Positions 1 to 7,693 of a stretch of 23,533 nucleotides of DNA are shown in pieces; within the stretch, counting starts at the first letter, position 1; each line of letters starts with the position of its first letter. Source of the stretch: Blautia sp. BIOML-A1 (GTDB taxonomy: Bacteria > Bacillota > Clostridia > Lachnospirales > Lachnospiraceae); NCBI RefSeq assembly GCF_009883055.1, contig NZ_WWVR01000039.1:1-23533 (forward strand). Reading direction: 5' to 3'. The translations under genes were made by a program, and so were the position numbers. The notes beneath the pieces were generated by a model. The model had not been told where the DNA came from, ran no database searches, and saw only the letters and a list, made by a program, of their open reading frames with translations.

Positions 1-640
1 TATACGACCATCTTTGTAATCATCATAGAGTTTCATCTTTTCCGAGGTCAACTGTCGGCTCTGTTTTTGCAATTCTGTAGTATTGATCTCTTTGTATTCA
101 CATTGTCTTTTGGAAGATACTTTCTTTCCTTTTTTCAACATTGACGCTGCATACTGACGGACAAGCCCAAGGATATTCTCCTCCATCGGTTCCCTACGAA
201 TCACCAGACTTCGGCACACAGGATCACCATTGGTTCTGGCATCTGAACATTTCAGCAGATGCTCTGTTTCTTTTAACAGAGAATGCCCACAGTTGGCACA
301 TATCAGCAAGGCCGGCTGTTTTTTACGTCTTTCCAGAGTAAAATTGGTGCGTGATTCTGCAACACTTCTCTTCTTTTTCGGATGCATTTCATTTGCTTTT
401 TCAAACAATTCCCTGTCTATAATTGCCGTATGATGATTTTCCAGGCGAACCCATTCTGTTTCATCATTCAGAACTGCTTTATGGCCCGTATGCATACTGC
501 AACGTGTTTTGCCCCAGATTCTGGTTCCAATATAAATCTCATCCCGGACGATTGCCGATACTGTCGTAGGGCTCCAGTGTTTCTTTTTGATCGTGTCAAA
601 CCTCTGGAACTGCACCTGATCCCCTCTTGATAATTTCTGC
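1..640 (-). pseudogene. Large serine recombinase fragment (recombinase and zinc-ribbon part)
   Basis: The minus-strand frame is open from about 660 down to the window edge and has no start of its own. It shows the Recombinase-domain pattern (HWSPTTVSAIV then DEIYIGTR), then a zinc ribbon (CANCGHSLL with LKCSD and a later Cys), then a Lys/Gln-rich stretch like the coiled coil of large serine integrases. The N-terminal resolvase domain with the catalytic serine is missing: upstream the sequence turns directly into a serine hydrolase gene in another frame. Family knowledge: these enzymes integrate and excise phages and conjugative transposons. Without the catalytic domain this piece cannot be active. 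The exact left end of the homology is uncertain (about 605-665). The C-terminus continues beyond the window. Confidence 0.82.
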
Positions 641-1385
641 TCATCACAAGTAGCAATCGCCTGTGCTGCTGATAAAGCACAATCAAGTTATAGTCGTCAG
701 ACAGAGAGCCAGTCTTAATTCCGCATACATTTTCGTTGTAATATTCGGATGTCGGATCAAGGAAGGCGTTTGTATTCTGCCATATTTGTGTACTGCCATC
801 AGGCAGTGTTGCCGTATAAGTGTTTTGAGATACAATTTCTCTAAACCACGAGTATTCCAACAACCGATATACTACTTCTTTCAAATCTAAAGTGGTGGTA
901 AGTGCCTCCATATCAAAACCACTCGGATCATATAAAACTGTGTCTAAGTACCCCTGCTGTTGCAAATGCAGGTTTAAGTTCTCCATGAAAATCCTCACAC
1001 GCTCTTGACAGCTTTCTGCTTGCGGCGAAAGTAATCCTCCACAATAATCAGCAACCACATAAGCTGCGTCATTCCCTGACGGTACTAACATTGCCGCAAA
1101 TAGATTGTGTAAAAAGTATTCTTTTTCCTTGATTTGAGCAACAGACGAGCCAGGTTTCGTGAGTGAAATAGCACCATAGTCTGCAACAACGATACTATCA
1201 AGGTCTGCTAAAGTTGACGCATACTCAATAACAAACAGCTTGGCTAAACTTGCAGGAATTTGTGGCTCGTTCTCGTTTTTTGAAACAAATATTTCATCAT
1301 CAGAACAATCCACCAATGATACACCGCCAGCCTTTGCACCAGCTTTTAATGCCTTTTTTATATCTCGTTTTCTTAGACTTATCAT
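605..1385 (-). pseudogene. Serine hydrolase / D-Ala-D-Ala carboxypeptidase-like (S11), C-terminally truncated
   Basis: Penicillin-binding-type serine hydrolase with all three active-site motifs: SLAK (residues 46-49), SGN (103-105) and KTG (224-226). The start at 1385 has an AGAAAGG ribosome site. After about residue 241 (DYNLIVLYQQH) the frame runs into recombinase DNA read out of frame, so the last 64 codons (to 468) are not native. S11 proteins normally carry another short beta-strand segment here, so roughly 20-40 residues are probably lost. No signal peptide or membrane anchor is visible, although relatives that trim peptidoglycan are exported. This one is therefore either cytoplasmic, also broken at the N-terminus, or a domain of another system. 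Because the motifs are complete, residual activity cannot be excluded. Confidence 0.7.
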
Positions 1386-1431
1386 ATTTAACCTTTCTTA
1401 TCATAATTGCAAATTTATAAATTCATCAGTA

Positions 1432-1773
1432 TTAAAACTGAAATTCAAATACGCTACTAAAATCATTATTCAAGACATAATAAACTTTGTTTTTATTAAA
1501 TATCTCATAATAATAAATTGGGGTTGCATAGACAATAACTTCTGCATTCTTTACCTTTGCCATAATATCTGCAATATCATCCTTCTGTACACACATCCCA
1601 GTCCTCTGGCAGGATAGACAACCGATACAATATTTTATATCTTTTCCTTTCAAAGAAAGAAGTTCCACATCATGCCCCGCTTCTTTTGCTCCTTTTGCAC
1701 ACTCATTTGCAAGCATATCAGAATTGCTCCCTCCTCGAAGACTTGTCGATATGATCAATACTTTTTTTGCCAT
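1432..1773 (-). pseudogene. NADPH-dependent FMN reductase / flavodoxin-family protein, truncated
   Basis: The N-terminal half of an iron-sulfur-flavoprotein-like FMN reductase: KVLIISTSLRGGSNSD is the phosphate-binding loop, CIGCLSCQRTGMC is the Cys cluster seen in this subfamily, and VIVYATPIYYYE is the conserved flavin-contacting strand. Family members are about 170-200 residues and usually continue with a Met-x-x-Leu-Asp-Arg helix. Here, after YYYE, the sequence changes to an unrelated low-complexity Asn/Phe tail and stops at 113 residues. It begins 3 nt after the stop of the alpha/beta hydrolase gene, so it was the last gene of the LysR-linked group before a rearrangement cut it. The lost half carries much of the flavin and dimer interface, so it is probably non-functional. 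Confidence 0.75.
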
Positions 1774-1775
1774 AA

Positions 1776-2774
1776 TTAACCAACTCCGTTTTCTTCAAAA
1801 AATTTCTGGATTTTATCAAATGGGATTACATCCAGATTATCGTAAAGATCTGTATGAACAGCCCCTGGAATTGTTAGCAGCTCTTTATTGGATGTGTACT
1901 TGCTGTCCTTAATCATATTTTCATAAGCATCTTTTCCAAAATAATAGCTGTGTGCTTTTTCTCCGTGAACAATGAGGACTGCACTTCTGATTTCATTACT
2001 GTACTTTAATATTGGCTGATTCATAAATGACATACATCCAATACTGTTCCAGCCATCATTGGAATTCAGGCTTCTTTTATGATAACATCTGCCTTTATAA
2101 TACTCACTGTAATCTTTTACAAAGAAAGGGGCATCCTCTGGAACCGGAAGAGAAACACAACCACCAGCTCTGGAATATTCGCCTTTACAGTATTCTTGTG
2201 TTCTGAGGGTATTCAGCGACTGCTTCTTCGCATAACGTGCTTCTTCACTGTCCTCAGAATCAAAGTACCCATTCACATTTACCCTTGTCATATCATACAT
2301 GGTAGATGCAACCGTTGCTTTTATTCTTGTATCGAGTGCAGCTGCGTTAAGAGCCATCCCACCCCAGCCACAGATTCCAATGATTCCTATTCTATCTTGA
2401 TCTACCTCTTCCCGAACAGAAAGGAAATCAACAGCAGCCATGAAATCTTCTGTATTAATATCCGGAGAAGCCATGTATCTTGGATTGCCTCCACTTTCTC
2501 CCGTAAAAGAAGGATCAAATGCAATAGTAAGGTATCCTTTTTCAGCCATCGTCTGCGCATACAGTCCGGAACACTGTTCTTTGACTGCACCAAATGGTCC
2601 ACTTACAGCAATCGCTGGATATTTTCCAAATGCATTTTTCGGCTTATACAAATCTGCAGCAAGTGTGATTCCATAACGATTTACAAATGTCACTTTCTCA
2701 TGATCTACTTTTTCACTTTTTGGAAAAGTTTTATCCCATTCAGATACTAGTTTTAATTCTTCTGTTTTCAACAT
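1776..2774 (-). CDS. Alpha/beta hydrolase (dienelactone hydrolase / acetyl-esterase-like)
   Basis: 332 residues from the ATG at 2774, chosen because GGAGGT lies 7-8 nt upstream; an in-frame ATG at 2795 would place that site inside the gene. Fold signs: a core strand with PAIAVSGPFG (oxyanion region), DPSFTGESGG, the nucleophile-elbow region IGICGWGGMALNAAALD, VLIVHGEKAHSYYFG and the late His in GAVHTDLYD. The elbow has no serine: Trp stands where related YcjY-like proteins have Ser (GICGSGG), leaving Cys as a possible nucleophile, as in dienelactone hydrolase. It lies between the CMD/cupin gene and the truncated flavin reductase. Substrate unknown; intracellular, no signal peptide. Confidence 0.85.
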   Translation of the reverse strand: MLKTEELKLVSEWDKTFPKSEKVDHEKVTFVNRYGITLAADLYKPKNAFGKYPAIAVSGPFGAVKEQCSGLYAQTMAEKGYLTIAFDPSFTGESGGNPRYMASPDINTEDFMAAVDFLSVREEVDQDRIGIIGICGWGGMALNAAALDTRIKATVASTMYDMTRVNVNGYFDSEDSEEARYAKKQSLNTLRTQEYCKGEYSRAGGCVSLPVPEDAPFFVKDYSEYYKGRCYHKRSLNSNDGWNSIGCMSFMNQPILKYSNEIRSAVLIVHGEKAHSYYFGKDAYENMIKDSKYTSNKELLTIPGAVHTDLYDNLDVIPFDKIQKFFEENGVG

Positions 2775-2827
2775 AAATATAACCTCCATATGCAAATTGT
2801 CTTATAAATATACTTTTTTCAACCTTC

Positions 2828-3595
2828 CTATTTTAGTTTTCTATATTCTTCATCACTTACCGGTTCAAGCCATTCATTAGAACCATTTTCGCCTGGAACT
2901 TCTATTGCCAGATGTGAAAACCATTCATCCGGTGCGGCGCCATGCCAGTGTTTCACTTCTGCCGAAATATTGATGCAGTCGCCTGGCTTCATTTCTACAG
3001 CATCTTTCCCTTCTTCCTGATAATATCCTCTTCCGGCAACACATACCAGTATCTGTCCTCCCCCACTTTTTGCATGATGAATATGCCAGTTATTTCTGCA
3101 TCCAGGTTCAAATGTTACATTGAAAATTCCAACCTGAGATGTAGAGATTGGTGCAAGAAAACTTCTGCCAGAAAAATACTGTGCAAAGTCATCGTTTGGT
3201 GCACCAATTGGAAATACCATCTCTTTTGCATGCGCCCGCATCGCTTCCTCTTCGTATGGCAAATCTCCTTCGCCTGTCTCCCACACTTCCTTTGCAAGAT
3301 TGAAAACAGCCCATGCTTTTGGCCATCCTGCATAAAATGCGACATGTGTGATTACTGCGGCAATCTCTTTTTGTGTTACACCATGATTTTTTGCATTTTG
3401 AAGATGATATTTTAAAGAAGAATCTGTAATTCCGGAAGCCATCAGAGCAACCACTGTGATGATACTTCTTGTTTTTACGTCAATATCCTGGTTATTCCAG
3501 TTTTCACCGAAAAGGACATCATCGTTAAAATGTGCAAACTCCGGTGCAAATTCACCAAGTGCATTTCTTCCTGCTGTCTGTATTATTTTTCCCAT
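2828..3595 (-). CDS. Carboxymuconolactone decarboxylase-like and cupin fusion protein
   Basis: 255 residues with a GGAGG ribosome site. Residues ~20-105 match the CMD (AhpD-like) helical domain (DVKTRSIITVVALMASG, then TQKEIAAVITHVAFYAGWPKA); the CxxC of true AhpD peroxidases is absent. Residues ~145-240 are a cupin with metal-site His in NNWHIHHA, a central Gly-rich hairpin and VKHWHG. Such CMD-cupin fusions are common beside flavodoxins and aldo/keto reductases in anaerobic Firmicutes, but their reaction is not established to my knowledge. It sits 28 nt after the flavodoxin gene in the same operon. A short piece of its cupin end ([10 protein letters not shown]) is also present in the relic near 22050. 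Confidence 0.87.
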   Translation of the reverse strand: MGKIIQTAGRNALGEFAPEFAHFNDDVLFGENWNNQDIDVKTRSIITVVALMASGITDSSLKYHLQNAKNHGVTQKEIAAVITHVAFYAGWPKAWAVFNLAKEVWETGEGDLPYEEEAMRAHAKEMVFPIGAPNDDFAQYFSGRSFLAPISTSQVGIFNVTFEPGCRNNWHIHHAKSGGGQILVCVAGRGYYQEEGKDAVEMKPGDCINISAEVKHWHGAAPDEWFSHLAIEVPGENGSNEWLEPVSDEEYRKLK

Positions 3596-3623
3596 TTTCT
3601 GTATACCTCCATAGCACTGTTAT

Positions 3624-4094
3624 TTATAAAGATTTTACCCACTCACTGATTTCCTGTTTTGTTCCACGGTTTAACAGGCTGCCTTCTGTGATAACTGCAT
3701 CCGGTGCAGATGGCTGTAATTCCTTTACAGTATTACCGAATCCACTTCCACCGGATGTTGCAAAGAGCACAATCTTTTTACCACTGAAATCGTAAGCTTC
3801 TAAAAATGTATTGATGATTGTCGGAGCCACATACCACCAGATTGGGAATCCCAGAAGGATCTCGTCATAAGAACTCATATCCATCTCTTTTTTCATAATC
3901 GCCGGTCTATATTTTTTATCACTCATTTCCACACTGCTTCTGGATTTTTTATTCATCCAGTCAAGATCAGGCTTTGTATATGGAACTTTCGGCTCAATCT
4001 CAAACAAATCCGCTTTTACTTCCTCTGCGATCATCTGTGCTACTTTTTTTGTTGTTCCGCTTGCACTGAAAAATGCCACTAATTTTTTACTCAT
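3624..4094 (-). CDS. Flavodoxin
   Basis: 156 residues from the ATG at 4094 (MSKKLVAFFS), chosen for its AAAGGGGA ribosome site; an upstream in-frame ATG at 4166 lies inside a palindrome and is unlikely. Family signs: an N-terminal beta strand followed by the FMN-phosphate loop SASGTTK, then DEILLGFPIWWYVAP with the flavin-stacking aromatics, then [12 protein letters not shown]. Long-type flavodoxins of this kind donate electrons to reductases in the cytosol. It is the first gene after LysR, so it is likely part of the LysR regulon together with the CMD/cupin and hydrolase genes. A decayed partial copy lies at 22044-22411. Confidence 0.93.
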   Translation of the reverse strand: MSKKLVAFFSASGTTKKVAQMIAEEVKADLFEIEPKVPYTKPDLDWMNKKSRSSVEMSDKKYRPAIMKKEMDMSSYDEILLGFPIWWYVAPTIINTFLEAYDFSGKKIVLFATSGGSGFGNTVKELQPSAPDAVITEGSLLNRGTKQEISEWVKSL

Positions 4095-4129
4095 AATAAA
4101 AATCCCCTTTCTATACGTATTTTTCACAA

Positions 4130-4173
4130 AAAATAGATGTATAAGATTTACATTCATCTTACACATCTATTTT
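4130..4173. promoter_or_regulatory. 18-bp inverted repeat between LysR gene and flavodoxin (terminator or operator)
   Basis: The arms at 4130-4147 and 4156-4173 pair over 18 bp with one G-T wobble and an 8-nt loop. On the minus strand the right arm ends in a T-run, so it could terminate the LysR transcript. Its place directly upstream of the flavodoxin ribosome site also suits a LysR operator. One arm survives next to the flavodoxin relic at 22392-22411. Confidence 0.6.
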
Positions 4174-4219
4174 AAGCTCTATCGCTTCATTATGTCTAAT
4201 GCTTATATTGAATTTTGTT

Positions 4220-5098
4220 TTATGCCTGAAAAGCATTAATCTCCTCGATCATTTTACGAACTGCCAAAGAATATGGGATATTCCGTCGCCAGGCAATCAC
4301 CGTACTGGTCGTGATTTCAGGAGAAATTCTTCGCTGTACAAGAATATCCTCTCGCCAATACTTTGCAGCACCCTCAATTGAAATTGGATACCCCAGTCCA
4401 TTTGCCGCCATAACTCCGGCATTCGTTCCAAGATTACTCGTAAAAGCAATCTGTAATTTTGAAAAGTCTTTCCCAAACCAGTTGGCAAGTTCACTTTGAA
4501 CGTTCATTCTTTCCGGCAGGATCAAGGGCTTTCCAATAAGATCTTCTTTTTTTATAAACTCTTTTTCTGCCAGCGGATCATCCGGCCGCATTCCGACACA
4601 CCAGTGATCGCAATCTGTGATCCGGATATAATCCAGCCCTTCGGTGTCCACCGGCTCCATGAATAATGCGATATCTACAAGTCCTTTGTTCATCATCTCA
4701 TACACTGCATCTGCTGTTGCAGTATGCAATACAATCTGAACCAGCGGATATTTTTCTTTATATGTTTTACATATCTTCGCCAATGTCTCCACTGCTGCAA
4801 ATTCACCGCATCCAATGGTTATCGTGCTCTCTACAACCTCTTCTTTTCCTTGCAGTTCCTCAAGCGTCCTTTCCTCAAGATTAAGAATCTCCAAGGCACG
4901 CCTTTTTAATAAAATTCCTTCATCAGTGAGCGATATTTTCTTCCCGTTTCGAATAAATAATGTTATTCCCAGGTCCTCTTCAAATGCCGCCATTTGTCTG
5001 GATAGCGTTGGCTGGGTAATATGCAATTGTTCTGCTGCTTTTGTAAAGCTCTGTTCTTTTGCTACTGTTAAAAAATAGCGTAATAATCTTAATTCCAT
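4220..5098 (-). CDS. LysR-family transcriptional regulator
   Basis: 292 residues, the usual LTTR length. Residues 1-60 form the winged HTH (RYFLTVAKEQSFTKAAEQLHI, then QPTLSRQMAAFEEDLGITLF). The rest is a periplasmic-binding-like effector domain (TITIGCGEFAAVETL, NLGTNAGVMAANGLGYPI). It is co-directional with and upstream of the flavodoxin, CMD/cupin and hydrolase genes, and is the likely regulator of that set. A TACAA-N7-TTGTA repeat 13-30 nt upstream of its start is a candidate autoregulatory site. The effector cannot be told from sequence; redox or small carbonyl compounds would fit the neighbours but that is inference. Confidence 0.93.
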   Translation of the reverse strand: MELRLLRYFLTVAKEQSFTKAAEQLHITQPTLSRQMAAFEEDLGITLFIRNGKKISLTDEGILLKRRALEILNLEERTLEELQGKEEVVESTITIGCGEFAAVETLAKICKTYKEKYPLVQIVLHTATADAVYEMMNKGLVDIALFMEPVDTEGLDYIRITDCDHWCVGMRPDDPLAEKEFIKKEDLIGKPLILPERMNVQSELANWFGKDFSKLQIAFTSNLGTNAGVMAANGLGYPISIEGAAKYWREDILVQRRISPEITTSTVIAWRRNIPYSLAVRKMIEEINAFQA

Positions 5099-5111
5099 AT
5101 CTTTATATTCC

Positions 5112-5128
5112 TACAAATTTTTCTTGTA
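5112..5128. promoter_or_regulatory. Candidate LysR autoregulatory operator
   Basis: TACAA-N7-TTGTA inverted repeat ending 14 nt upstream of the LysR start. LTTRs commonly bind interrupted dyads near their own promoter. Assignment is by position only. Confidence 0.35.
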
Positions 5129-5132
5129 ACCA

Positions 5133-5166
5133 TTCTATCATATTGCATCCCAGACATCATCTATAT
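5133..5166. repeat. 34-bp direct repeat, copy 1 (upstream of LysR gene)
   Basis: About 30 of 34 positions match the segment at 5798-5831. On the minus strand both copies contain CAATATGATAG, which resembles a -10 region, so the repeat may be a duplicated promoter serving the LysR gene here and the XRE gene at the other copy. Confidence 0.6.
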
Positions 5167-5174
5167 CTTTACCT

Positions 5175-5722
5175 TTAATAATAAATCGCACACAAATCAA
5201 TTATATCAAGAAGTAAATTATACTGCTTCTTTGCTGTATCGTTCATTTCATGATTCATCGGTGCGTTCTGTGAATACAACGTTGCTTCCGAAAGCTTTGA
5301 TGGTGCTGAATGATATAACATCAAGTCTTCTACCGTTATGTTGAGCAATTTCAGTATTTTCTGCAAATGGCGATCAAAAGAACTCTTACTGTCTATATTG
5401 CCATTCAGCAACTTATCAAGAGTTGGTCTTGTTTCAACTCACAGTCGGTAATTTCACAGAGTCTGACATGTCAGCAACATGCTGACTGTGATTTGCCTCA
5501 TGTCAGTGGGGGATACCGATTTCTCTCCGCCCACCACTGCCGTTCATTTTCTTGTTTACAATTCATCTCACCACCTATAGAGGTGGGAGAATCCTTGTTA
5601 TATCTTGTTGAAATGTCTGCCTTTGCCGCAAAGGATACTTTTGTATAACCCATATCTCTAATACAATCTTTTAACTTCGAAGCCACCAGACTTCTCTGTT
5701 CAAATAATTCATCAAACTTCAT
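5175..5722 (-). pseudogene. XRE-type HTH regulator split by a small insertion
   Basis: The N-terminal part (from 5722, AGGAGG ribosome site) reads as an HTH start, with GYTKVSFAAKADIST. The C-terminal part, from about 5436 down to 5175, continues naturally with RPTLDKLLNGNIDSKSSFDRHLQKIL and LLNITVEDLM. Joined across the shared AACAAGA, the two give about 123 residues of a Cro/CI-like regulator with recognition helix ISTRPTLDKLLNG. A 169-bp insert separates them and adds stop codons in frame after 74 codons, so the gene is inactivated or yields only a short N-terminal peptide. Its natural target is unknown. It ends 77 nt before the LysR start. Confidence 0.8.
5434..5602. mobile_element. ~169-bp palindrome-rich mini-element (possible IS200/IS605-derived MITE)
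   Basis: Flanked by a 7-bp repeat (TCTTGTT at 5427-5433 and 5603-5609 on the plus strand) at the point where the XRE reading frame breaks. Inside are several hairpins: CTGACATGTCAG, GTCAGCA-N3-TGCTGAC and, near the right end, CCACCT-N4-AGGTGG. There are no clear terminal inverted repeats and no room for a transposase. Subterminal hairpins without terminal repeats fit ends of IS200/IS605 (TnpA/TnpB) elements, but those do not normally duplicate the target, so the 7-bp repeat may instead reflect target choice. It must be moved in trans if it moves at all. Confidence 0.6.
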
Positions 5723-5766
5723 TGTGATGACCTCCTTTTCTCTTCAATTTGTTTGCAAAAAAGCCA

Positions 5767-5791
5767 TAAGATTTCTCTTTCCAAAATCTTA
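5767..5791. promoter_or_regulatory. Candidate operator upstream of the XRE gene
   Basis: TAAGATTT-N9-AAATCTTA inverted repeat, 8-bp perfect arms, 45-69 nt upstream of the XRE start at 5722. A dyad here fits an autoregulated HTH protein; no direct evidence. Confidence 0.35.
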
Positions 5792-5797
5792 CAGCTC

Positions 5798-5831
5798 TTC
5801 TATCATATTGCGTCCCCAATATCATCTATAT
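5798..5831. repeat. 34-bp direct repeat, copy 2 (upstream of XRE gene)
   Basis: Matches 5133-5166 at about 30 of 34 positions. It lies in the 309-bp gap between the XRE gene and the AlbA_2 gene. The rest of that gap (5832-6031) has no convincing gene; a degenerate stretch near 5925-5976 is listed under findings. Confidence 0.6.
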
Positions 5832-6031
5832 TTACATGTAATATCTGCACAAAATACCGTGGGTTATTTTGGGGTTATTTTCTAACCGCCTATGCCCTTC
5901 AGACTGTGATTTTACTGGCTTTTGAGCGAAGCTTTCAAAGAGTGCCGTGGCATAAAAATAAAATTTTTATCATATGATTTTCTCCTTGTGTTATTGAAAG
6001 ATTGTGTAATTTGAACCCTCTATGTTCTCAA

Positions 6032-7285
6032 TCACTTAATGATATATTTTGTTCCTCTGCCTTTTCCTTCAACTGCAATCACACCCTTTTTCTCCATAGC
6101 TTTCAGTAATTGTGTTGTTTTTGATTTGCCAAATGGGACATATGGTGCAATTTCACTTATTGGTTTCAGCATCGTCTTACTTAAAAATTTGTAAATCACT
6201 TTTTCGTCTTCGGTTAAATTGACATTCGTTTCAAATATCGGTAGTACAATTTTTATAGCATTTTCTGACACTTCAAATTCTGGTTTTATCAAACTCTCTG
6301 CATACAGTTGTTTGATTCGTGTAATTCCTGTTCCAAATATCTCTACTAATCCCAGTCTATAAAATACATTTGCAAGATTTCTATTTCTTAAAATAGATAG
6401 TTTACCTGATAAATATTCTTCTGCCGTTATTCCAGCCGGCAATCCACCAGGAGATACTACTTCTATTCTATCATCAAACATAGAAACTCTGATGTGTGAA
6501 TTAATATCCCATACCCTATGAATCAAAGCATTTGCAATTGCTTCTCTGAAAGCTGCTTCCGGTATTTTCTCTACCATCTTTCTGTCAGCCCCCTGTATTA
6601 CTTCATATTGGTAATAATCTCTAAATACAGCAAGTGCTTTTTCATATATTTCTAAAACCGATATATGTTCAAACGTTACTCTTTTTTGAATAATACTGAT
6701 ATTCTCACCGAACTTAACAATATCAATTCCTGAAAAATGATTTTTATCTGCCAAAAGTCCCGCTGCATTATTATAACCATTTATATTGTTATACAAGTTC
6801 AATGTCTTTAAAGTATCTTGATTGAAAGTTTCAATGTAAATATTTTCTTTCAGTTTACACTGTAAAATTTCAAAAGATAGCTCCTGATCTTTACAAGATA
6901 ATTCTTCGAAACTAATATTTTTTCCATCTAATACAAGCCTTGAAAATTCCAATGTATCTACCTCTATCGTTGCTGTATCATTTCGTTTGTATGCTTTTGA
7001 TTTATATAAATACGGTTTTTGAAGACCATTTTTTACAGTAAGTTTTATCGTCTGGTCATTATTCTGTATTTCAAGTATATAGTTTGGTTGAGGTGATATA
7101 CTGTCATTGATTTTATTTTCGATATCCAGACAGGCCTGTTTTACATCTGGCAATCCTTTCACATTTCCATTATCATCAACCCCAAAAAGAATTGTTCCAC
7201 CATTGTAATTCGAAAAGGCACTAACTGTTTTCAAAAAAGCATTCGTAATCGTTTCCTTGAATTCTAATATTCTTGTCTCACGCAT
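6032..7285 (-). CDS. AlbA_2 / HATPase_c_4 putative transcriptional regulator (RecG-like annotation)
   Basis: 417 residues from the ATG at 7285 (MRETRILEFKETI), chosen because AAAGGGA lies ~10 nt upstream; the in-frame ATG at 7339 has no site. The N-terminal AlbA_2 (schlafen-like) domain shows EFKETI, FSNYNGGTILFGVDDNGNVKG. The C-terminal half matches the HATPase_c_4 family: FREAIANALIHRVWD, DDRIEVVSPGGLPAGI, RNRNLANVFYRLGLVEIFGTGI. A winged-helix end (FGKSKTTQLLKAMEKKGVIAVEG) follows. Databases often mislabel such proteins as RecG-like helicases; there is no helicase motor here. It is a stand-alone gene with its own palindromic upstream region. A ~265-bp decayed copy lies at 18060-18326. Confidence 0.88.
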   Translation of the reverse strand: MRETRILEFKETITNAFLKTVSAFSNYNGGTILFGVDDNGNVKGLPDVKQACLDIENKINDSISPQPNYILEIQNNDQTIKLTVKNGLQKPYLYKSKAYKRNDTATIEVDTLEFSRLVLDGKNISFEELSCKDQELSFEILQCKLKENIYIETFNQDTLKTLNLYNNINGYNNAAGLLADKNHFSGIDIVKFGENISIIQKRVTFEHISVLEIYEKALAVFRDYYQYEVIQGADRKMVEKIPEAAFREAIANALIHRVWDINSHIRVSMFDDRIEVVSPGGLPAGITAEEYLSGKLSILRNRNLANVFYRLGLVEIFGTGITRIKQLYAESLIKPEFEVSENAIKIVLPIFETNVNLTEDEKVIYKFLSKTMLKPISEIAPYVPFGKSKTTQLLKAMEKKGVIAVEGKGRGTKYIIK

Positions 7286-7337
7286 AGTAATCGTTCCCTT
7301 TCCAACCATAATGATTATATTATATGCAAAAACGCGC

Positions 7338-7373
7338 AAAAAATCAATCGTATTTTTTTACGATTGATTTTTT
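7338..7373. terminator. Perfect 15-bp hairpin upstream of the AlbA_2 gene (terminator or operator)
   Basis: Arms 7338-7352 and 7359-7373 pair over 15 bp with a T6 loop and A/T tracts on both outer sides, giving a bidirectional terminator shape. It also lies ~55-90 nt upstream of the AlbA_2 start, where an operator could be. Either reading is possible. Confidence 0.55.
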
Positions 7374-7693
7374 AATTAATTTTGAGTGTAGTATTCTTTT
7401 TTGACCAACTGAATTATGACAACTTTTTTAATTATTCCGATCCGATCTTCCAAAGGTGTAAATTCTACGTTTCCACCCAAGAGACCCAATAAAATCAAGA
7501 CTTTTGCCCCGTCCCTTAAACACTGCCGTGACATATAAATAGTATTTTGACCACGTTTTTATCTCCTTTCGTGCCAACGGATTTGAGGTGATAAGCCTTT
7601 ATTTTTCAACATTTTTACACATTTTTATATTTAATTGTTTTTCATTTCTCCTCATAAATAAGGGGATTTCCTTTATAACTTTATGTGTTAGAA

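Noticed and set aside
2079..2750. Plus-strand 223-codon ORF
   Set aside because: It is the antisense shadow of the alpha/beta hydrolase gene and shows no domain pattern or ribosome site.
5434..5602. CRISPR-like or toxin-antitoxin reading of the palindromic insert
   Set aside because: There are no regularly spaced repeats and no second ORF; the break of the XRE frame with flanking 7-bp repeats fits an insertion better.
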